Position numbers and translations under genes: made by a program. From Burkholderiaceae bacterium (GTDB lineage: Bacteria > Pseudomonadota > Gammaproteobacteria > Burkholderiales > Burkholderiaceae_C), in assembly GCA_004299095.1 (NCBI GenBank), contig SCQQ01000094.1, forward strand, positions 30,461-94,460: a stretch of DNA of 64,000 nucleotides, written 5' to 3'. The notes beneath the pieces are model-generated. The model did no database searches, was not told the origin of the DNA, and saw nothing but the letters and a program-made list of their open reading frames with translations. Positions 61,004 to 64,000 of this stretch are shown here, in pieces (position 1 is the first letter of the stretch; every line of letters starts with the position of its first letter).

Positions 61004-61195
61004 TTTCCAGCCCGTCGATTGACGGCTGAGTTTTCAGCCGACATCCGGCGCACTTTTGCGTTACCAATGAAATCAAGGGCTTGCGACCATCATGCGCGCG
61101 GGTTTTTCGTAGGCAGCCAACCGTCCCCGCAAAAGTGTGGCGACGCTCAAACAGCGCGAATCTGCGCAATTCCGACCGTGTGCGCACTTTTGCGC
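60995..61195. repeat. Cluster of small hairpins with CTTT-type loops
   Basis: CGGGCT/AGCCCG (60995-61014, eight-base loop); CGGCTGA-GTTT-TCAGCCG (61023-61040); CGCA-CTTT-TGCG (61049-61060); the complement CGCA-AAAG-TGTG (61128-61139); GCGCA-CTTT-TGCGC (61182-61195). With the unit at 60232-60247 these form a family that shares the loop rather than the stem sequence. No coding gene is supported between 61003 and 61430. Confidence 0.7.
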
Positions 61196-61339
61196 TGCCG
61201 CTCCGACAGGCCAGCATCTGTTGCGGCTTGGGTGCGAGTGAAATTCGGGACGCTACCGTCCTGAATTACTGCGGACGGCCGCCCGCGATTCGTATCCGCC
61301 ACCAACTTCAACAACTCCCCACACCGGCGGATGGTGCGC

Positions 61340-61368
61340 GGGTGTTTTGTAGGTTTCGTAGCGTACCC
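61340..61368 (+). repeat. Dispersed element repeat, copy D
   Basis: Reads TTTTGTAGGTTTCGTAGCGT plus ACCCGG; nearly the same as copy C at 56715-56743 in the same orientation and as copy A inverted. It lies at the other end of the element from copy A. Confidence 0.75.
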
Positions 61369-61430
61369 GGCGGGGTGTTTTCAAAATTCACGGGCCGCGC
61401 GAGCCCGCCATGCAGCCGCCGTTCATTCAC

Positions 61431-62048
61431 CTACTGCTGCACGTGGCCGAGCTGGACAGGCTCCCCATTGATCGTGAGGGACACCACTGCCCTGGTGTGC
61501 AGGTTGTATCGGCACACGACTTCGGATTTCGCCATCGCACCGAACTGGTTCTGAAGCTCCACGCTGTCATCAATCATCGTCACCACCCCGGTTCGTGGTG
61601 CGTCCTCGCCTGGCAAGAACTTGCCGAATGGAACGCTGAAAAAACCACCCCAGTCCGGCCTGCCGTAGGCGACGCTATCTTCCGTTTCTGTCTCGCAGGT
61701 TGTCCGTGCGTGCGTGATCCCGCGATAGTCGTTCACCACTGCAGCGTTATCACGGCAAAGCCGGTAATCAGTCGCGCACGCTGGAGGCGCTGGCGTCTTG
61801 GTCTGTTGTGCTGGCGGTGTGGTACTGCCTGTGGGGCCGCTGTGCTGCGACGCAAGCCCCGAGACCTCACGCGCTGCCTGCTGCTGCATCGCCGAGACTT
61901 GTTCATCGTGCTGCTGATCGCCGGCGGTGTTCACAGTCTCGCCGCTTTGCTCACTGTTGCCGGACATCCAATGAATGATCATGGCGACGATCACGATCAA
62001 CGCCGCGCACTTGATCGCGAGTTTGAGCAGGTCGACAAGAAGGCGCAT
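61431..62048 (-). CDS. Membrane-anchored hypothetical protein of the element
   Basis: A 205-residue protein with one N-terminal transmembrane segment (LAIKCAALIVIVAMIIHWM), a Gln/Ser/Thr/Pro-rich linker to about residue 95, and a periplasmic domain with several cysteines (RLCRDNAAVVNDYRG, TTCETETEDS, VVCRYN). The only element gene besides int that is clearly separate from the main operon, and on the opposite strand. The start is uncertain; a GTG at 62078 is possible. No known family; might be an entry-exclusion or superinfection factor, which is inference. Confidence 0.7.
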   Translation of the reverse strand: MRLLVDLLKLAIKCAALIVIVAMIIHWMSGNSEQSGETVNTAGDQQHDEQVSAMQQQAAREVSGLASQHSGPTGSTTPPAQQTKTPAPPACATDYRLCRDNAAVVNDYRGITHARTTCETETEDSVAYGRPDWGGFFSVPFGKFLPGEDAPRTGVVTMIDDSVELQNQFGAMAKSEVVCRYNLHTRAVVSLTINGEPVQLGHVQQ

Positions 62049-62149
62049 GGCGCTGCCGATTATCGAACGCAGCGCCACCGTGTGATGGACTCACGCCCCA
62101 GGCAATACCCGAGTCGCAGTGTCGGACACTGGCGCGAGATTTTGACTAT

Positions 62150-62170
62150 CGGGCACCGAGTGGGCACCAG
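62150..62170 (+). repeat. Right sub-terminal direct repeat (candidate integrase arm site)
   Basis: Matches 50308-50328 at 20 of 21 positions, 57 bp inside the right att core, in direct orientation and also containing GGGCACC twice. Confidence 0.55.
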
Positions 62171-62227
62171 CGCAAGCGGCACCGCCGGGGCTCATCGTCG
62201 AAAACGCGCTAAGTCATTGATTTGACT

Positions 62228-62275
62228 TGGTGGGTCGTGCGGGATTCGAACCCACGACCAATGGATTAAAAGTCC
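62228..62275. repeat. Right attachment site inside tRNA-Lys(TTT)
   Basis: Identical over 48 bp to 50155-50202. It covers the tRNA 3' half from the anticodon loop to CCA; the tRNA stays intact because the element supplies the 3' end. Confidence 0.95.
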
Positions 62276-62303
62276 ACTGCTCTACCAGCTGAGCTAACGA
62301 CCC
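62228..62303 (-). tRNA. tRNA-Lys (TTT anticodon), integration target
   Basis: 76 nt with encoded CCA; acceptor GGGTCGT/ACGACCC and anticodon loop CTTTTAA giving TTT. The element sits on its 3' side. Confidence 0.97.
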
Positions 62304-62357
62304 GCGCCGTGCCGTTGCAGCACGAAATCGCGAAAGCGTGCGATTGTAACGGAGCGA

Positions 62358-63107
62358 TTACCCCGCGGCCGCGAGGCGGTTCAGCACCCAACCCGCTGCG
62401 CATAGGCCAAAAGTGGCTGTGACTGTCACGCTCGAACCGAAGCCGTGGCAGTTGAGCGTTCCGTCGTGCACCGCGGCACCGGCCGGCGCGGCCTCACTCT
62501 CGCGACTGAAAACGCAGGGAATGCCGATCAACTTTTGCCCACGCGCGGCGCCGTCGTGGCGACGCAACTGCCAGCGCAGCCGCGTGATCAGCGCGTCGTG
62601 GCTCACTTCGGCCATATCCGCCACTTCGACCCGCTCGGCATGCTGCCGACCACCGGCGGATCCGACGACGACGAACGGGTGTTGGCCTTTCAGCGCCCAC
62701 GCCGACAACACGGCTTTGGCGGTGAGGCCGTCACACGCGTCGATCACCGCATCGACCGGGTGCGGCAACAGTCCGGGCCAGTTGCCGCGCTCAACGAACT
62801 GGTCGACTTCGTGAACCACGCAGGCCGGGTTGATCTGGGTGATGCGCCCGTGCATCGCGATCACCTTGGCCTGGCCGATGGTGTCGTCAATCGCCTGCAC
62901 CTGGCGGTTGACGTTGGACTCGACCACGTGGTCCATGTCCACCAAGGTGAGCGCGCCCACACCGCTGCGCGCCAGCGCTTCCACCGCCCACGAGCCGACC
63001 CCGCCGATACCCACCACGGCCACGTGTGCCGCACGGATGCGCGCGGCGCCGTCCACGCCGTAGAGCCGCGCCAGGCCGCCGAAGCGGCGTTCCATATCAG
63101 GCGCCAT
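62358..63107 (-). CDS. tcdA: tRNA threonylcarbamoyladenosine dehydratase
   Basis: A 249-residue E1/ThiF-like enzyme (CsdL) that cyclises the t6A37 modification of tRNAs, including tRNA-Lys. Nucleotide-binding VAVVGIGGVGSWAVEALARS, the ESNVNRQ stretch, and the C-terminal GTLNCHGFGSSVTVTATFG. Start is the ATG at 63107; a later ATG at 63095 (MERRFGGLARLY) or a GTG at 63110 is possible. Confidence 0.93.
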   Translation of the reverse strand: MAPDMERRFGGLARLYGVDGAARIRAAHVAVVGIGGVGSWAVEALARSGVGALTLVDMDHVVESNVNRQVQAIDDTIGQAKVIAMHGRITQINPACVVHEVDQFVERGNWPGLLPHPVDAVIDACDGLTAKAVLSAWALKGQHPFVVVGSAGGRQHAERVEVADMAEVSHDALITRLRWQLRRHDGAARGQKLIGIPCVFSRESEAAPAGAAVHDGTLNCHGFGSSVTVTATFGLCAAGWVLNRLAAAG

Positions 63108-63259
63108 CACGGCAGGCGTTCCGGGCGCCCGCCTTGGTCGTTCACTGTGGTCATGGCATCTGCAGTGGTATGGACAGCGACGGTCAACACAACCGAGAGC
63201 ACGAATGTGCCCCGCAGCCCGATGTGCATGGGTCGGATCACGTCGGGGTTGGTCGGCAT
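63107..63259 (-). CDS. Possible 50-residue membrane peptide upstream of tcdA
   Basis: An open frame MPTNPDVIRPMHIGLRGTFV with a hydrophobic stretch (TFVLSVVLTVAVHTT), ending in TGATG with the tcdA start. Coupling suggests a real small gene, but there is no homology evidence. The remaining 63260-63520 shows nothing else. Confidence 0.25.
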   Translation of the reverse strand: MPTNPDVIRPMHIGLRGTFVLSVVLTVAVHTTADAMTTVNDQGGRPERLP

Positions 63260-63520
63260 GGCACGAATTTTAGGAAAGGCGTTCAAGGCGGGGCAGCGCT
63301 CGCGTGATAGCGCCACCGTGTTCGCGGAAGGCGACGCCGCCCGCCCGCGAGCGCTGGCTTCCAGCCGCGCGAAATTCAAGGGCAGCCCGCCGGCAACCGG
63401 TGCCCAACCGGCACGCGGCGTCCGGCCGCAGTGCACGCGGGGCTGAAAGTTAAAATTCGCCGGTTGCTTCGCCCGCAGCCCGCCATGGGCCAGCGGCTTT
63501 TTTGCCTGCATTCTTCAGCC

Positions 63521-64000
63521 ATGCCCGATCAACCTCAACAGCCGCGCCTTGAAGCGCTTTCCAAGTCGTTTCAGCCCGCGGCCATCGAGGCACTTTGGGG
63601 TCCGACATGGGAGCGGCAAGGTCTGGGGCACGCCGGCTGGCGCGGCACGGGCAAGACCAATGCGGACGCGGCCGCGCAAGGCGCGAACTTTGCCATCCAG
63701 TTGCCGCCGCCGAACGTGACCGGCACGCTGCACATGGGACACGCGTTCAACCAGACCATTATGGACAGCCTGACGCGCTACCACCGCATGCGCGGCTTCA
63801 ACACGGCCTGGATTCCAGGCACCGATCACGCCGGCATCGCCACGCAAATCGTGGTCGAGCGCCAACTGCAGAGTCGGAACCAAAGCCGCTACGACCTGGG
63901 GCGCAAGAATTTCGTCGCGCGCGTGTGGGAATGGAAAGAAACGTCGGGCAGCACCATCACGCAGCAAATGCGCCGCATGGGCGACAGCGTGGACTGGAGT
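63521..64000 (+). CDS. valS: Valyl-tRNA synthetase (N-terminal part, cut by window end)
   Basis: The first 160 codons of a class I synthetase that charges tRNA-Val. [20 protein letters not shown] holds the HIGH-like HMGH motif, and [20 protein letters not shown] is the usual next block. The start [10 protein letters not shown] at 63521 agrees with relatives. The frame runs through the window edge. Confidence 0.95.
   Translation, partial: MPDQPQQPRLEALSKSFQPAAIEALWGPTWERQGLGHAGWRGTGKTNADAAAQGANFAIQLPPPNVTGTLHMGHAFNQTIMDSLTRYHRMRGFNTAWIPGTDHAGIATQIVVERQLQSRNQSRYDLGRKNFVARVWEWKETSGSTITQQMRRMGDSVDWS

Larger units (their letters stand above)
50155..62275. mobile_element. 12.1-kb integrated element at tRNA-Lys, phage-satellite-like
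   Basis: The outer boundaries are the two copies of a 48-bp perfect direct repeat: 50155-50202 (an orphan 3' part of tRNA-Lys) and 62228-62275 (inside the intact tRNA-Lys(TTT)). The element carries a tyrosine integrase at the left end, an AlpA/excisionase-like HTH protein, a Toprim primase-like protein, a DUF3987 ATPase, an SSB-like protein, two phage baseplate genes and several unknowns. There are no capsid, terminase, portal, conjugation or relaxase genes. The int-AlpA-primase/helicase backbone is typical of phage satellites; an integrated plasmid-like element or a deleted prophage are alternatives. Confidence 0.92.

Overview
The window is GC-rich chromosomal DNA from a betaproteobacterium, most likely order Burkholderiales. 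This rests on gene content and order: the run rpsB-tsf-pyrH-frr-uppS-cdsA-dxr-rseP-bamA-skp-lpxD-fabZ-lpxA-lpxB-rnhB, the block carA-carB-greA-DUF4149 next to yhbY-rlmE-ftsH-folP, a DinB with the insertion typical of this group, and a PhaR regulator of polyhydroxyalkanoate storage. Genus cannot be fixed from sequence alone.

Layout. 1-4.8 kb: a lone LuxR-type response regulator, a cold-shock protein and clpS-clpA, closed by a bidirectional terminator. 4.9-10.7 kb: a complete six-gene SUF operon read leftward (sufB-sufC-sufD-sufS-sufU-sufT) with no regulator gene attached. 10.9-13.4 kb: DNA polymerase IV, preceded by a perfect inverted repeat, and a convergent, overlapping serine hydrolase. 13.6-17.8 kb: ftsH-folP and rlmE leftward, with yhbY divergent from rlmE. 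17.8-20.8 kb: three non-core units (a GT4 glycosyltransferase, a second serine hydrolase and a decayed SAM methyltransferase pseudogene) set into the conserved block. 20.8-27.8 kb: kdoO, DUF4149 and greA (tightly packed), carB, a small unknown gene and carA. 27.9-43.6 kb: the envelope and translation supercluster, all leftward, many genes overlapping by ATGA. 43.6-49.9 kb: an aminotransferase, the bifunctional NAD(P)HX repair enzyme, RNase R (apparently without its N-terminal helix-turn-helix), tRNA-Leu(CAG), phaR and tRNA-Lys(CTT).

50.155-62.275 kb is a 12.1-kb integrated element in the 3' half of tRNA-Lys(TTT). It is bounded by a perfect 48-bp direct repeat. A second, 21-bp direct repeat (20 of 21 identical) sits just inside each end and may be the integrase arm sites. 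Gene order is integrase, small unknowns, an AlpA/excisionase-like HTH protein, three small genes, a Toprim primase-like protein, a DUF3987 ATPase, two small genes and an SSB-like protein. Next come a phage baseplate hub, a Gp138-type membrane-puncturing spike, a zinc-ribbon protein, a small exported protein, a ParB-like remnant and a membrane-anchored protein. Most genes from 53.1 to 59.3 kb overlap by ATGA. The layout int/AlpA/primase-helicase resembles a phage satellite, but the only recognisable structural genes are the two forming the tail tip. The right 1.2 kb holds many hairpins and repeats and is the best candidate for an origin, packaging or regulatory RNA region.

After the element come tRNA-Lys(TTT), tcdA and the first 160 codons of valS, which runs off the window.
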